A stretch of DNA of 64,000 nt from Aquimarina aquimarini (lineage in GTDB: Bacteria > Bacteroidota > Bacteroidia > Flavobacteriales > Flavobacteriaceae): the NCBI RefSeq assembly GCF_900299535.1, contig NZ_OMKE01000023.1:186001-250000 (forward strand), in the 5' to 3' direction. This document shows positions 35,358 through 44,993 of this stretch, piece by piece (position 1 is the first letter of the stretch; the number at the start of each line of letters is the position of its first letter). The translations under genes and the position numbers were made by a program. The notes beneath the pieces are model-generated. The model searched no databases, was not told the origin of the DNA, and saw only the letters and a program-made list of their open reading frames with translations.

Positions 35358-35902
35358 ACAATTTGTAATTTTTTTCGTAAGCTTTCTTTCGCGCGAGAAA
35401 TAAGCGTACGACAATTAGAATATGATATATTCATAATTTGACAGATCTCTTCATAATCATACCCTTCTATAAGGTGTAATGATAATACGTTGCTATAACT
35501 GTCTTTTAGTTGAGTTAGTGTATGAATTATTGTTTTTGCTTTTATAGAGGTCAAATCCTCTTCAACAACTCCGCTATCATCTGTTAGAGTATATTCAACA
35601 CTTTCAAAAGCAACATCATTATACGTGTCTTTTTTACGAGATACATTTAAGCTGGCATTGATAACGATTCTTTTTAACCAGCCACCAAACATAGTATCAT
35701 CATCAAGCATTGCTATTTTGGTAAATGCTGCCAAAAAAGCTTCTTGCATAACATCCTCAGCTTCCATAGGATCTTTTACAATTCTCAATGCAGTATTAAA
35801 CATAGCTTTATAATAACGATTATATATTTCGAGCTGCGCATTTTGATCTTGCTCTCGACATTTAGCTATTAATTGCTCCGTATTTAGTTCAGTTAGTGAC
35901 AA
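35354..35902 (-). CDS. ECF-type RNA polymerase sigma factor
   Basis: A 182-residue sigma-70 family protein. Region 2 is visible in YNRYYKAMFNTALRIVKDPMEAEDVMQEAFLAAF with GGWLKRIVINASLNVSRK. Region 4 follows with LSLHLIEGYDYEEICQIMNISYSNCRTLISRAKESLRKKL. It directs RNA polymerase to a specialised regulon. The first of four leftward genes, it overlaps the anti-sigma-like gene by four bases, and its own start diverges from lon. Confidence 0.93.
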   Translation of the reverse strand: MSLTELNTEQLIAKCREQDQNAQLEIYNRYYKAMFNTALRIVKDPMEAEDVMQEAFLAAFTKIAMLDDDTMFGGWLKRIVINASLNVSRKKDTYNDVAFESVEYTLTDDSGVVEEDLTSIKAKTIIHTLTQLKDSYSNVLSLHLIEGYDYEEICQIMNISYSNCRTLISRAKESLRKKLQIV

Positions 35903-36086
35903 AAAAATAATTTACTTTTACATTAAAGATATGTATTGCCATACTTTGTTACAGTTTTTTTAATTTTTTTTTAAAAGTTTATGGCATAACAATTGAAATA
36001 TGTATACTAAAACTGTAAGTAAACTCTTTTTTTTTCAATACTTTATAGAGGGATTGCTTAGTTTTATTAAAAATTAAAAAAGAATG

Positions 36087-36094
36087 TAGTTTTG
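36087..36094 (+). promoter_or_regulatory. Candidate -7 box of lon
   Basis: TAGTTTTG fits TAnnTTTG and lies 32 bases before the lon ATG. No well-spaced -33 TTG is seen, so the element is only a candidate. Confidence 0.4.
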
Positions 36095-36126
36095 TCTCAA
36101 TGACAAAATGACTTTGATATATACCT

Positions 36127-38577
36127 ATGACTAAAACCAAATTTACAACGCTTGACAGTTTGTCATTACAAGGAATTGATGAGGATGCAGAATTAATTCC
36201 GTTAATGACACCAGAGGATGAAGAAGAAATAAATAAAGAAGAACTCCCTGAAGTATTGCCTATATTACCTTTAAGAAATACGGTGCTATTTCCTGGGGTT
36301 GTGATACCGATTACAGCAGGAAGAGATAAATCGATTAAACTTCTTGATGATGCAAATAATGGAAACAAAACAATAGGTGTTGTTTCTCAAAAAGAAGAAA
36401 GTATAGAAAATCCTTCTTTACAAGATATTAATCAAATAGGTGTAGTTGCTCGTATTTTGAGGGTTTTAAAAATGCCTGATGGTAATACTACTGTAATTTT
36501 ACAAGGAAAAAAACGATTTCATCTAGATGAAGTTATAGAAGAAGAACCTTATATAAAAGCAAAAGTAACAGAAGTTCCAGAGGCAAGACCTGCCAAAAAG
36601 AATAAGGAGTTTAGTGCTATAATTGATTCTATAAAAGATTTAGCATTAGAAATTATAAAAGAAAGCCCAACAATTCCTTCAGAAGCTTCATTTGCTATAA
36701 AGAATATTGAGAGTGATTCCTTTCTTATTAATTTTGTGTCTTCCAATTTGAATCTTCCTGTAGAAGAAAAACAAAAATTGTTAGAAATCAGTGATTTAAA
36801 GAAAAGAGCACTAGCTACCTTAAAATACATGAATGTAGAGTTTCAGAAACTGGAACTCAAAAATGTTATTCAGAGTAAGGTTCAGCATGATATGAGCCAA
36901 CAGCAACGTGAGTATTTCTTGCATCAACAGATGAAGACAATTCAAGAAGAACTAGGAGGCGTTTCTCATGAAGATGAAATAGAAGAAATGCGTTTGCGTA
37001 GTAAGGATAAAAAATGGGACGAAAAAGTAAGTCAACATTTTGATAAAGAACTTGCCAAAATGCAACGTATGAACCCCCAAGTTGCAGAATATTCTATACA
37101 ACGCAATTATTTAGATTTATTTTTAGACTTACCATGGAATGAGTTTAGTACAGATAAATTTGATTTAAAAAGAGCTAAAAAAGTTTTGGATAAAGACCAT
37201 TATGGTTTGGATGAAGTAAAAAAACGTATTATTGAATACCTTGCTGTATTGAAGTTACGAAATGATATGAAGTCTCCAATACTTTGTTTATATGGCCCTC
37301 CTGGAGTTGGTAAAACTTCATTAGGAAAATCTATTGCAGAATCATTGGGTAGAGAATATGTTAGAATATCCTTAGGAGGTCTTAGAGATGAAGCCGAAAT
37401 ACGAGGGCATAGAAAAACATATATAGGTGCAATGCCCGGAAGGATCATTCAAAGCCTTAAAAAGGCAGGAACCAGTAACCCTGTTTTTGTACTAGATGAG
37501 ATAGATAAATTATCAGTAGGTAATCAAGGAGACCCATCATCTGCATTATTGGAAGTTTTAGACCCAGAGCAAAATTCTGAGTTTCATGATAATTTCTTAG
37601 AAATGGGATTTGACTTGTCTAAGGTTATGTTTATTGCTACTTCCAATAGTTTAGGAACGATTCAGCCAGCACTTCGTGATAGAATGGAAATTATTAATGT
37701 TACAGGATATACTATCGAAGAAAAGGTAGAAATAGCAAAGCAACATTTATTACCAAAACAATTAGAAGAGCATGGTCTTGATAAGACGCATATCAAGATA
37801 GGAAAAGCACAGTTAGAAAAAATTATAGAAGGATATACTAGAGAATCTGGAGTAAGAGGCTTAGAAAAACAAATAGCCAAAATGGTTAGGTATGCTGCCA
37901 AGAATATTGCGATGGAAGAAGAGTATAATGTCAAAATTAGCAATGAAGATGTGGTTGAAATTCTGGGAGTACCAAAATTGGAAAGAGATAAGTATGAGAA
38001 TAATGATGTAGCAGGGGTAGTGACTGGTTTGGCGTGGACTAGTGTAGGAGGTGATATCTTATTTATAGAATCTATTTTATCTAAAGGAAAAGGAAACCTT
38101 ACCATTACAGGAAACTTAGGGAAAGTGATGAAGGAGTCCGCAACAATTGCTATGGAGTATATCAAGGCAAATGCTGTTGAGTTAGGGATTAATCCTGATA
38201 TTTTTACTAACTATAATGTGCACATACATGTTCCTGAAGGTGCTACACCAAAAGATGGGCCTAGCGCAGGAGTAACCATGCTTACCTCATTAGTCTCTCT
38301 GTTTACACAACGCAAAGTAAAGAAAAGCTTAGCAATGACAGGAGAAATAACTTTGAGAGGTAAAGTATTACCTGTAGGAGGGATTAAAGAAAAGATACTG
38401 GCAGCCAAAAGAGCGCATATCAAAGAAATATTACTTTGTGAAGATAATAAGCGTGATATAGAGGAAATAAAATCAGAATATCTAAAAGGGCTTACATTTC
38501 ATTATGTAAAGGACATGCAAGATGTATTAAAAATTGCAGTAACAAACACCAAAGTCAAAAACGCTAAAAAACTGTAA
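36127..38577 (+). CDS. lon: ATP-dependent Lon protease
   Basis: An 816-residue LonA. The N-terminal substrate domain starts at [15 protein letters not shown], followed by a coiled region around [17 protein letters not shown]. The AAA+ module has Walker A GPPGVGKT (Lys396) and FVLDEIDKL. The C-terminal protease domain has catalytic Ser713 in [10 protein letters not shown] and the likely partner Lys754 in GGIKEK. It degrades damaged and regulatory proteins in the cytoplasm. The family is complete and intact. It is divergent from the ECF sigma gene with about 220 bases between. Confidence 0.97.
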   Translation: MTKTKFTTLDSLSLQGIDEDAELIPLMTPEDEEEINKEELPEVLPILPLRNTVLFPGVVIPITAGRDKSIKLLDDANNGNKTIGVVSQKEESIENPSLQDINQIGVVARILRVLKMPDGNTTVILQGKKRFHLDEVIEEEPYIKAKVTEVPEARPAKKNKEFSAIIDSIKDLALEIIKESPTIPSEASFAIKNIESDSFLINFVSSNLNLPVEEKQKLLEISDLKKRALATLKYMNVEFQKLELKNVIQSKVQHDMSQQQREYFLHQQMKTIQEELGGVSHEDEIEEMRLRSKDKKWDEKVSQHFDKELAKMQRMNPQVAEYSIQRNYLDLFLDLPWNEFSTDKFDLKRAKKVLDKDHYGLDEVKKRIIEYLAVLKLRNDMKSPILCLYGPPGVGKTSLGKSIAESLGREYVRISLGGLRDEAEIRGHRKTYIGAMPGRIIQSLKKAGTSNPVFVLDEIDKLSVGNQGDPSSALLEVLDPEQNSEFHDNFLEMGFDLSKVMFIATSNSLGTIQPALRDRMEIINVTGYTIEEKVEIAKQHLLPKQLEEHGLDKTHIKIGKAQLEKIIEGYTRESGVRGLEKQIAKMVRYAAKNIAMEEEYNVKISNEDVVEILGVPKLERDKYENNDVAGVVTGLAWTSVGGDILFIESILSKGKGNLTITGNLGKVMKESATIAMEYIKANAVELGINPDIFTNYNVHIHVPEGATPKDGPSAGVTMLTSLVSLFTQRKVKKSLAMTGEITLRGKVLPVGGIKEKILAAKRAHIKEILLCEDNKRDIEEIKSEYLKGLTFHYVKDMQDVLKIAVTNTKVKNAKKL

Positions 38578-38619
38578 AGTTAAATACAGATTTAAATAAA
38601 TTTTTGACAATCAATAAAA

Positions 38620-38650
38620 AAAGCCTTCATGATTAATTTATGAAGGCTTT
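38620..38650. terminator. Intrinsic terminator between lon and the HhH gene
   Basis: AAAGCCTTCAT (38620-38630) and ATGAAGGCTTT (38640-38650) form an 11-bp stem with an A-run before and a T-containing stretch after. It can serve both convergent genes. Confidence 0.85.
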
Positions 38651-38678
38651 AATTATGTAGTAAAATGGTTAGTGGATA

Positions 38679-39194
38679 CTACTTATTATTAAGCGTTTTT
38701 GCTTGTTTTGTCCATTGATCCCTTTCAATTCTACCAGGAAAAAATTGAATAAGTGTGGTTACGGTTTCAATATCTTCGCTGTTGAATTTACTAATTTGAT
38801 CAAAAGTATAGATACCAATACTGTTTAATTTCTCCTCAATAAAAGGACCAATGCCGCTGATAAGTTTTAAATCATCTTTTTGAGAAGCATCTGCTTTTCC
38901 AAAACTATCAAAATTCAATGTAGGAGTCTCGGTTGTATCAACTGCCACACCACCATGATCTCTGGTTTTAATAGCTTTGATGTCAGAATTACTACTCTTC
39001 TGACTAGAAAAGGTAGAATTAGCCTTTTCGTAATTTACATTTCTAAGAGCTGCATTTTCTTGCTCGCACTCATCCAATGCTTTTTTGTATTTATTTTTAA
39101 GAGCCCATTTTGACAATAACCATCCTAGTAAAAAAGCTAGGAATAATAACAATAATAAGCACCACCAGTTTGCTTCATTAAAAAAATCTAACAT
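38679..39194 (-). CDS. Single-pass membrane protein with helix-hairpin-helix-like C-terminus
   Basis: A 171-residue protein. It has an N-terminal membrane helix (WWCLLLLLFLAFLLGWLLS), a short charged coiled region (NKYKKALDECEQENAALRN), a low-complexity linker, and a C-terminal domain. The domain reads LKLISGIGPFIEEKLNSIGIYTFDQISKF, a helix-hairpin-helix-type motif also seen in proteins with a fused ribosomal L21/NuoE-like tail. It lies 14 bases downstream of an OmpA gene on the same strand, so the two likely form an operon. Its function is unknown. Confidence 0.75.
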   Translation of the reverse strand: MLDFFNEANWWCLLLLLFLAFLLGWLLSKWALKNKYKKALDECEQENAALRNVNYEKANSTFSSQKSSNSDIKAIKTRDHGGVAVDTTETPTLNFDSFGKADASQKDDLKLISGIGPFIEEKLNSIGIYTFDQISKFNSEDIETVTTLIQFFPGRIERDQWTKQAKTLNNK

Positions 39195-39208
39195 AGTTGT
39201 AATGTTTT

Positions 39209-40135
39209 TTAGTTTACGATTATTTCTATTCTTCTGTTTTTTGTTCTATTCTCCTCACTGTCATTAGGAGCAATAGGATTGGATTCTCCTTTTGATAAAG
39301 CTTTGATTTTATCTTTAGAAATTCCTTGAGAGATAAGATAATCCCTTACATTATTGGCTCTTTGTTGTCCATACCAAAGATTAGACTCTTCATTACCAAT
39401 ATCATCAGTATGTCCAGTAATCAAAACAGACTTTTCAGAATATTTATTTAGGTAATTTTTAAGCTCAAGAGCATAATTAGATAAGGTAGCATCTGGTTTA
39501 AAAGTTTTTTCTCCAAAATTAGAATACAATGTTCTGGTTGCAATGCTTTTTTCTACTTCTATAAGTCTAGATTTATCTAGTGTATTAAATTGTAGATCAA
39601 TCCCACCATTATAATTACCATCATCAGAATACATATAATCTTTTGGTGTAGCCTGTGTGATGATACGATCTCCATTTACTCCTGCATTGATTAGGATATC
39701 TTTGATAAAATTAGCTCTAGAGATACCTAAACCTGTACTATCTTTATTTTCAGTAGTGTTCTCATATCCAGAAATGATTAATTCTTGGTCTTGATGCTGT
39801 CCTAAGTAATCAGCAATGTTTTTACTGAACCCTTGAAGAATAGTAGGAATAAATACATCACCATTTGCACTATTAATTTTTAGATTTTCTGGATATGTAA
39901 AGACCTTTTGATTTGTAGCATCATTTATATACAACCCTATAGCAGATTTGAGTATTGCAGCAATGCTATCGTCATATGCTTTTTTTGCAAGAGCCTCAGC
40001 ATCTGGATCAGGTGTTTTTTCGACCAAAGTCGTATTTTCATTTCTATCTATTGCACACCAGCTACATGAATAATACCACCATATTGCAAGCCAGGCAAAT
40101 AATAGAAAAATAAAGAATGAGAGTAAACTTTTCAT
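39209..40135 (-). CDS. OmpA-family envelope protein with tandem OmpA-like domains
   Basis: A 308-residue protein with an N-terminal membrane segment (LLSFFIFLLFAWLAIWWYYS) rather than a beta-barrel. Two OmpA-like regions follow: a degenerate one (about 80-190, FSKNIADYLGQHQDQELIISGYE) and a canonical one (about 200-308, ITGHTDDIGNEESNLWYGQQRA, with NRRIEIIV at the end) that should bind peptidoglycan. It appears to tether the inner membrane to the cell wall, unlike ordinary outer-membrane OmpA. It is followed closely by the HhH membrane gene. Confidence 0.88.
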   Translation of the reverse strand: MKSLLSFFIFLLFAWLAIWWYYSCSWCAIDRNENTTLVEKTPDPDAEALAKKAYDDSIAAILKSAIGLYINDATNQKVFTYPENLKINSANGDVFIPTILQGFSKNIADYLGQHQDQELIISGYENTTENKDSTGLGISRANFIKDILINAGVNGDRIITQATPKDYMYSDDGNYNGGIDLQFNTLDKSRLIEVEKSIATRTLYSNFGEKTFKPDATLSNYALELKNYLNKYSEKSVLITGHTDDIGNEESNLWYGQQRANNVRDYLISQGISKDKIKALSKGESNPIAPNDSEENRTKNRRIEIIVN

Positions 40136-40252
40136 ATGTTGTTGATTAGTATTGGTTTATTAAAGTTATAAAAATGTTTAGAATCAACCTATTGCAGACT
40201 TTAAATTCTATGAAATTATTTAAGGAAAAAAGGTGAATAGCAAAAAATTAAG

Positions 40253-40280
40253 TTGAAATGCGTGCTGGAAACTATTTTTT
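40253..40280 (+). promoter_or_regulatory. Candidate promoter of the his operon
   Basis: TTG (40253-40255) is followed after 17 bases by TATTTTTT (40273-40280), close to TAnnTTTG but lacking the final G. Transcription would begin shortly before the leader peptide at 40311. Confidence 0.35.
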
Positions 40281-40310
40281 TTATAAATTAGCCAAGTATT
40301 TAAGAAAAAA

Positions 40311-40367
40311 ATGAAAAATATTTTTGTACATCATCATCATTCTTACATTTTCGCTCAGGCGTGGTAA
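40311..40367 (+). CDS. hisL: Histidine operon leader peptide
   Basis: An 18-codon frame reads MKNIFVHHHHSYIFAQAW and stops with TAA at 40365-40367. Four consecutive CAT codons (40329-40340) make its translation a sensor of charged histidyl-tRNA. It lies 112 bases before hisG and just upstream of a strong terminator. The last codons overlap the 5' half of a competing antiterminator. Too short for usual gene finders, but context and codon run make the call firm. Confidence 0.9.
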   Translation: MKNIFVHHHHSYIFAQAW

Positions 40368-40428
40368 GTATGATATGTGCATAACACAATACTATAAAAA
40401 CCCGTTTGAGTAATTCAAACGGGTTTTT
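40354..40428 (+). promoter_or_regulatory. Histidine attenuator: antiterminator and terminator
   Basis: The terminator is AAAAACCCGTTTGA (40396-40409), loop GTAAT, then TCAAACGGGTTTTT (40415-40428), a perfect 14-bp stem ending in T-run. The competing antiterminator pairs CTCAGGCG (40354-40361) with CGTTTGAG (40403-40410): six Watson-Crick pairs plus two G:U. It extends with GG (40363-40364) against CC (40401-40402) across one bulged base. A ribosome stalled on the His codons (40329-40340) leaves 40354 onward free, so the antiterminator forms and his genes are read. A ribosome reaching the stop covers it, and the terminator forms. Confidence 0.87.
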
Positions 40429-40479
40429 CATTTCCTATAAAACTTGTTTTGAATTGGTCAGGCATAATAACAAAAATAG

Positions 40480-41337
40480 ATGTCAAAAATCAGAATTGCC
40501 ATTCAAAAAAGTGGACGCCTCAATGAAGACTCAGTAAGAATACTAAAAGACTGTGGTATTTCTATCGATAATGGTAAAGATCAACTAAAAGCTCAAACTC
40601 GTAATTTTCCTATGGAAGTCATGTTTTTGAGAAATGGGGATATTCCTCAATATCTTAGAGATGGGATTGTTGATATTGCAATTATCGGAGAAAATGTGTT
40701 AATCGAAAAAGGAAAAGATATTGCTATAGTAGAGCGTCTTAATTTTTCTAAGTGTAAAGTATCTCTAGCAGTCCCTAAAGATGTTAGTTATAATTCTATC
40801 AAAGATTTACAAGGAAAACGAATTGCGACTTCTTACCCCAACACAGTAAACGAGTATTTGGATAAGCAAGGTATTACAGCAGATTTACATCAGATATCAG
40901 GATCGGTAGAAATTGCTCCTAATATAGGTTTGGCAGATGCAATCTGTGATATCGTATCTAGTGGAAGTACTTTATTTAAGAACAATCTAAAAGAAGTAGA
41001 AGTTATGCTTACCTCAGAAGCAGTACTTGCAGTATCCCCAAAAATAACACAAGAAAATACAAAACTTCTAGAAAAATTACAGTTTAGAATCAAAGCGGTA
41101 TTAAAAGCCAGAAATTCTAAATATGTATTACTTAATGCCCCCAATGATAAAATAGAAGATATAGTAAAAGTATTACCTGGAATGAGAAGCCCTACGGTAT
41201 TGCCTTTGGCAGAAAAAGGATGGAGTTCTATTCATACAGTTGTAGAGAAGAATAAATTTTGGGACATTCTAGATGAGTTAAAAGAAGAAGGAGCAGAAGG
41301 AATTTTGGTGTGTCCAATAGAGAAAATGGTATTATAA
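40480..41337 (+). CDS. hisG: ATP phosphoribosyltransferase (long form)
   Basis: A 285-residue HisG, the first committed step of histidine synthesis, joining PRPP and ATP. It shows RIAIQKSGRLNEDSVRILKDCG, DIAIIGENVL, the PRPP loop region around DAICDIVSSGSTLFKNNL, and a C-terminal regulatory domain (MRSPTVLPLAEKGWSSIHTV) that binds histidine, so it needs no HisZ. It is the first structural gene after the attenuator. Confidence 0.97.
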   Translation: MSKIRIAIQKSGRLNEDSVRILKDCGISIDNGKDQLKAQTRNFPMEVMFLRNGDIPQYLRDGIVDIAIIGENVLIEKGKDIAIVERLNFSKCKVSLAVPKDVSYNSIKDLQGKRIATSYPNTVNEYLDKQGITADLHQISGSVEIAPNIGLADAICDIVSSGSTLFKNNLKEVEVMLTSEAVLAVSPKITQENTKLLEKLQFRIKAVLKARNSKYVLLNAPNDKIEDIVKVLPGMRSPTVLPLAEKGWSSIHTVVEKNKFWDILDELKEEGAEGILVCPIEKMVL

Positions 41338-41371
41338 AGATAACTAGTATGTGTTTGATAAATATGAGCAA

Positions 41372-42676
41372 ATGAATAAGATATACAATCCTGATAAAAA
41401 TTCCTGGTCCAAAATATTAAAAAGGCCTACTCAAACAGTAGCAGATATAGAAGAAATAGTTTTGAATGTTTTTAATGAAGTGAAAAAAGAAGGGGATCAA
41501 GCTATAAATAGAAGTACTTTGAAATATGATAAAGTAAATCTGGATACTGTTTTGGTCACATCAAAAGAAATAGAAGAAGCCAAAAAGCAAATCAACAATG
41601 ATTTAAAAGAAGCCATACAATTAGCAAAATCTAATATAGAGGCTTTTCATATAGCTCAAAAAACACCTATTGTGTCTACAGAGACAATAGATGGTGTCAA
41701 ATGTTGGCAAGAAAAAAGACCCATTCAAAAAGTAGGTTTGTATATCCCAGGAGGAACAGCTCCATTGTTTTCTACAATTTTAATGCTTAGCGTTCCTGCT
41801 AATTTAGCAGGGTGTAAAGAAGTGGTGTTATGTTCTCCTCCTAATAAAGAAGGGAAAATACATCCAGCAGTTTTGTATACTGCAGACCTATGTGGGGTAA
41901 CCAATATTTATAAAGTAGGAGGAATTCAGGCAATTGCAGGAATGACCTTTGGTACAGAAACCATCCCACAGGTATATAAAATATTTGGCCCTGGAAATCA
42001 ATATGTAACCGTAGCAAAACAATTAGCAACAAAATTTGGAGTTGCTATAGATATGCCAGCAGGACCAAGTGAATTATTGGTAGTAGCAGATGATAGTGCT
42101 AATCCAGCCTTTGTAGCATCAGATTTATTAAGTCAGGCAGAACATGGTAAAGACAGTCAGGTGATGTTAGTGTCTACTTCACAAGATATAATAGATATGG
42201 TAGAAAAAGAAGTAAGTATACAATTAGAAGCTTTACCTAGAAAAGAAATAGCCAAGGAGGCAATAACCAATTCAAAACTGATTTATATAGAAGATGATCA
42301 GCAAGCTATAGAGTTGATAAATGAATATGGGCCTGAACATTTTATTATATGTACAAAGAATGAAGATTTTTATATAAATAGAATAGAAAATGCAGGATCT
42401 GTTTTTATTGGTAATTATACGCCAGAGAGTGCAGGTGATTATGCCTCAGGAACAAATCACACATTGCCAACCAACGGATATGCAAAACAATATAGTGGAG
42501 TTAATTTAGATAGTTTTATGAAAGCAATAACATTTCAGAAAATATCAAAAAAAGGAATTCAAAAAATAGGCAAAGCTATTGAGGTTATGGCAGAAGCAGA
42601 AGGGTTACAGGCACATAAAAATGCTGTTACATTGAGATTAGAAAGTATTGTATCTGATGTTTTAAGTAATATATAA
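41372..42676 (+). CDS. hisD: Histidinol dehydrogenase
   Basis: The start is placed at the ATG at 41372 (MNKIYNPDKNSW); an in-frame GTG at 41351 would add seven unlikely residues. It shows VGLYIPGGTAPLFSTILML, IAGMTFGTETIPQVYKIFGPGNQYVT, DMPAGPSELLVVAD, LSQAEHGKDSQV, EHFIICTKN and SGTNHTLPT, all family landmarks. It oxidises histidinol twice to histidine using NAD and zinc. It is 34 bases after hisG with this start. Confidence 0.96.
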   Translation: MNKIYNPDKNSWSKILKRPTQTVADIEEIVLNVFNEVKKEGDQAINRSTLKYDKVNLDTVLVTSKEIEEAKKQINNDLKEAIQLAKSNIEAFHIAQKTPIVSTETIDGVKCWQEKRPIQKVGLYIPGGTAPLFSTILMLSVPANLAGCKEVVLCSPPNKEGKIHPAVLYTADLCGVTNIYKVGGIQAIAGMTFGTETIPQVYKIFGPGNQYVTVAKQLATKFGVAIDMPAGPSELLVVADDSANPAFVASDLLSQAEHGKDSQVMLVSTSQDIIDMVEKEVSIQLEALPRKEIAKEAITNSKLIYIEDDQQAIELINEYGPEHFIICTKNEDFYINRIENAGSVFIGNYTPESAGDYASGTNHTLPTNGYAKQYSGVNLDSFMKAITFQKISKKGIQKIGKAIEVMAEAEGLQAHKNAVTLRLESIVSDVLSNI

Positions 42677-42687
42677 TTATCTAAAAA

Positions 42688-43731
42688 ATGAATAAGCTAG
42701 ATATAAAACAATTAGTTCGTAAAAATATAATGGGATTACAGGCCTATAGTTCGGCTAGAGATGAGTTTACAGGTGTTGGTCAAGACATGATTTTTTTAGA
42801 TGCCAATGAGAATCCGTACCAAAATGGAGTAAACAGATATCCCGATCCAAATCAGACAAGTTTGAAAACAATAGTCGCCAAACAAAAACAACTATCAGAG
42901 AAAAATATACTCATGGGTAATGGTAGTGATGAAGTGTTAGACTTGATATTTAGAGCATTTTGCGAACCTGGGATTGATAGTATTATTACACTACCTCCTA
43001 CATATGGTATGTATACAGTATTGGCAAATATCAATAATATAGAAGAGCAACGAATAAATTTAAATAGTGATTTTCAGCCAGAGGTAGAAACTATTTTGAC
43101 CCAAGCAAATCATACTGCCAAACTATTGTTTATATGTTCTCCTAATAATCCATCAGGAAATTTGATCGAGGTAGAACGTATAGAGAAACTTCTTCAGTCT
43201 TTTAATGGAATGATTGTTATTGATGAAGCATATATTGATTTTGCAGATAAAAAAAGCTGGATAGATAGTTTAGATAAATACCCTAATCTTATTGTAACAC
43301 AAACCTTGTCTAAAGCCTATGGATTAGCAGGTATCCGATTAGGGATTTGCTATGCTTCAGAAGAAATAATAGCGGTATTAAGTAAAATTAAGCCTCCTTA
43401 TAATGTGAATTCATTAACACAGGAAAAAGCAATAGAAAGAATTGTGAAAAAAGACCAGATTCAAAGAGAAATAACCCTAATACAGCAAGAAAGAGAGAAA
43501 CTTCAGGAAGCATTGTCAACAATAAATTTTGTGGAAAAAATATTTCAAAGCGAAGCTAATTTTCTACTAGTACGAGTAGATGATGCCAACAAAAGATATG
43601 ATCAGTTGATGAAACAAGGTATTGTGGTTCGCAATAGAAGCACACAGCCATTATGTGAGAGTACACTTCGATTTACAATAGGAACTCCAGATGAAAACAA
43701 CAAACTAATAGAAGTGATCAAACAGTTATAA
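42688..43731 (+). CDS. hisC: Histidinol-phosphate aminotransferase
   Basis: A 347-residue fold-type I PLP enzyme. It shows LDANENPYQNGVNRYPDPNQ, LMGNGSDEVLDLIFRAF, CSPNNPSGN, IVIDEAYIDFA, and the Schiff-base lysine in TLSKAYGLAGIRLG. It transfers an amino group from glutamate to imidazole-acetol phosphate. It starts 11 bases after hisD and precedes hisB. Confidence 0.96.
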   Translation: MNKLDIKQLVRKNIMGLQAYSSARDEFTGVGQDMIFLDANENPYQNGVNRYPDPNQTSLKTIVAKQKQLSEKNILMGNGSDEVLDLIFRAFCEPGIDSIITLPPTYGMYTVLANINNIEEQRINLNSDFQPEVETILTQANHTAKLLFICSPNNPSGNLIEVERIEKLLQSFNGMIVIDEAYIDFADKKSWIDSLDKYPNLIVTQTLSKAYGLAGIRLGICYASEEIIAVLSKIKPPYNVNSLTQEKAIERIVKKDQIQREITLIQQEREKLQEALSTINFVEKIFQSEANFLLVRVDDANKRYDQLMKQGIVVRNRSTQPLCESTLRFTIGTPDENNKLIEVIKQL

Positions 43732-43773
43732 AAATTGATTGAAAGTAAAGAATATAACATGATACATAAACAG

Positions 43774-44910
43774 ATGAAAAAACGAGTGTTATTTATTGAC
43801 CGAGATGGAACCATTATAAAAGAAACAGCAGATGAGCAAATAGATGCATTCGAAAAAATGATATTCTACCCCAAAGCATTTACTTTTTTGGGGAAAATAG
43901 CCCAAGAGCTAGAGTATGAATTAGTAATGATAACCAATCAGGATGGTTTAGGAACAGATATATTTCCTGAAGAAACTTTTTGGCCAGTACATAATTTTAT
44001 TATCACATCTTTTGAAAACGAAGGAGTACATTTTGATAAAGTTTTTTTAGACAGGACTTTTCCGCATGAAAATGCAAATACTAGAAAACCAGGGACAGGT
44101 TTATTAACCGATTATTTTTCAGATGAATATGATCTAGAGAATTCTTTTGTGATAGGCGATCGCTTGACAGACATGGAGCTAGCTAAAAACTTGGGTAGCA
44201 AAGGGATTTTTATTAATGACAATACAAATCTAGGTACAGGAGAAATTACTATTGAGCAAGAAGAACTCAATAATTCTATAGCATTAGAAAGTAACGATTG
44301 GCAACAGATATATGAATTTTTGAAACTAAAAAATCGAATTGCTGAAATTGCTAGAAAAACCAATGAAACCGATATTTATATCAAGTTGAATCTAGATGGA
44401 AGTGGAAAAAGTAATATTGATACAGGGATACAGTTTTTTGACCATATGTTGGATCAAATTGCTCGTCATGGTCAAATGGATCTAGATATCAAGGTAAAAG
44501 GAGATCTAGAGGTTGATGAGCATCATACTATAGAAGATACCGCAATTGCCCTAGGAGAAGTGTTTAGTAATGCCTTGAGTAATAAATTGGGAATAGAACG
44601 CTATGGTTTTTGTTTGCCTATGGATGATTGCTTGGCACAAGTAGCTATTGATTTTGGAGGACGTAACTGGCTAGTATGGGAAGCAGAATTTTCTAGAGAA
44701 ATGATAGGAGCAATGCCAACAGAAATGTTTTTTCATTTTTTTAAATCATTTACAGATGGAGCCAAAGCAAACCTTAATATAAAAGCAGAAGGAGTTAATG
44801 AGCATCATAAGATCGAAGCAATTTTTAAGGCTTTTGCCAAAGCAATAAAGGTAGCAGTAAAACGAGATCCTGAAAAAATGATTTTGCCTACTACAAAAGG
44901 GGTATTATAG
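43774..44910 (+). CDS. hisB: Bifunctional histidinol-phosphatase / imidazoleglycerol-phosphate dehydratase
   Basis: The start is set at 43774 ([14 protein letters not shown]); an ATG at 43759 is possible, and a TTG at 43735 is unlikely. The N-terminal HAD phosphatase part (about 1-165) has DRDGTI and RKPGTG. The C-terminal dehydratase (about 185-378) has [20 protein letters not shown] and [19 protein letters not shown]. The fused form is common in Bacteroidota and Enterobacteria and supplies two pathway steps. Confidence 0.95.
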   Translation: MKKRVLFIDRDGTIIKETADEQIDAFEKMIFYPKAFTFLGKIAQELEYELVMITNQDGLGTDIFPEETFWPVHNFIITSFENEGVHFDKVFLDRTFPHENANTRKPGTGLLTDYFSDEYDLENSFVIGDRLTDMELAKNLGSKGIFINDNTNLGTGEITIEQEELNNSIALESNDWQQIYEFLKLKNRIAEIARKTNETDIYIKLNLDGSGKSNIDTGIQFFDHMLDQIARHGQMDLDIKVKGDLEVDEHHTIEDTAIALGEVFSNALSNKLGIERYGFCLPMDDCLAQVAIDFGGRNWLVWEAEFSREMIGAMPTEMFFHFFKSFTDGAKANLNIKAEGVNEHHKIEAIFKAFAKAIKVAVKRDPEKMILPTTKGVL

Positions 44911-44993
44911 ATCTGCTTTTGATTAAAATTAAGATTAGAATAAGAGTAAAAAAATAATTAATACATCCCTAAATTAGTTGGGAATATGATAAA

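Noticed and set aside
37662..38165. 167-codon leftward frame inside lon
   Set aside because: It lies fully antisense to the conserved lon coding region; length is a by-product of the lon codon pattern.
41351..41371. GTG start for hisD
   Set aside because: The ATG at 41372 matches the family N-terminus better; the added seven residues have no counterpart.
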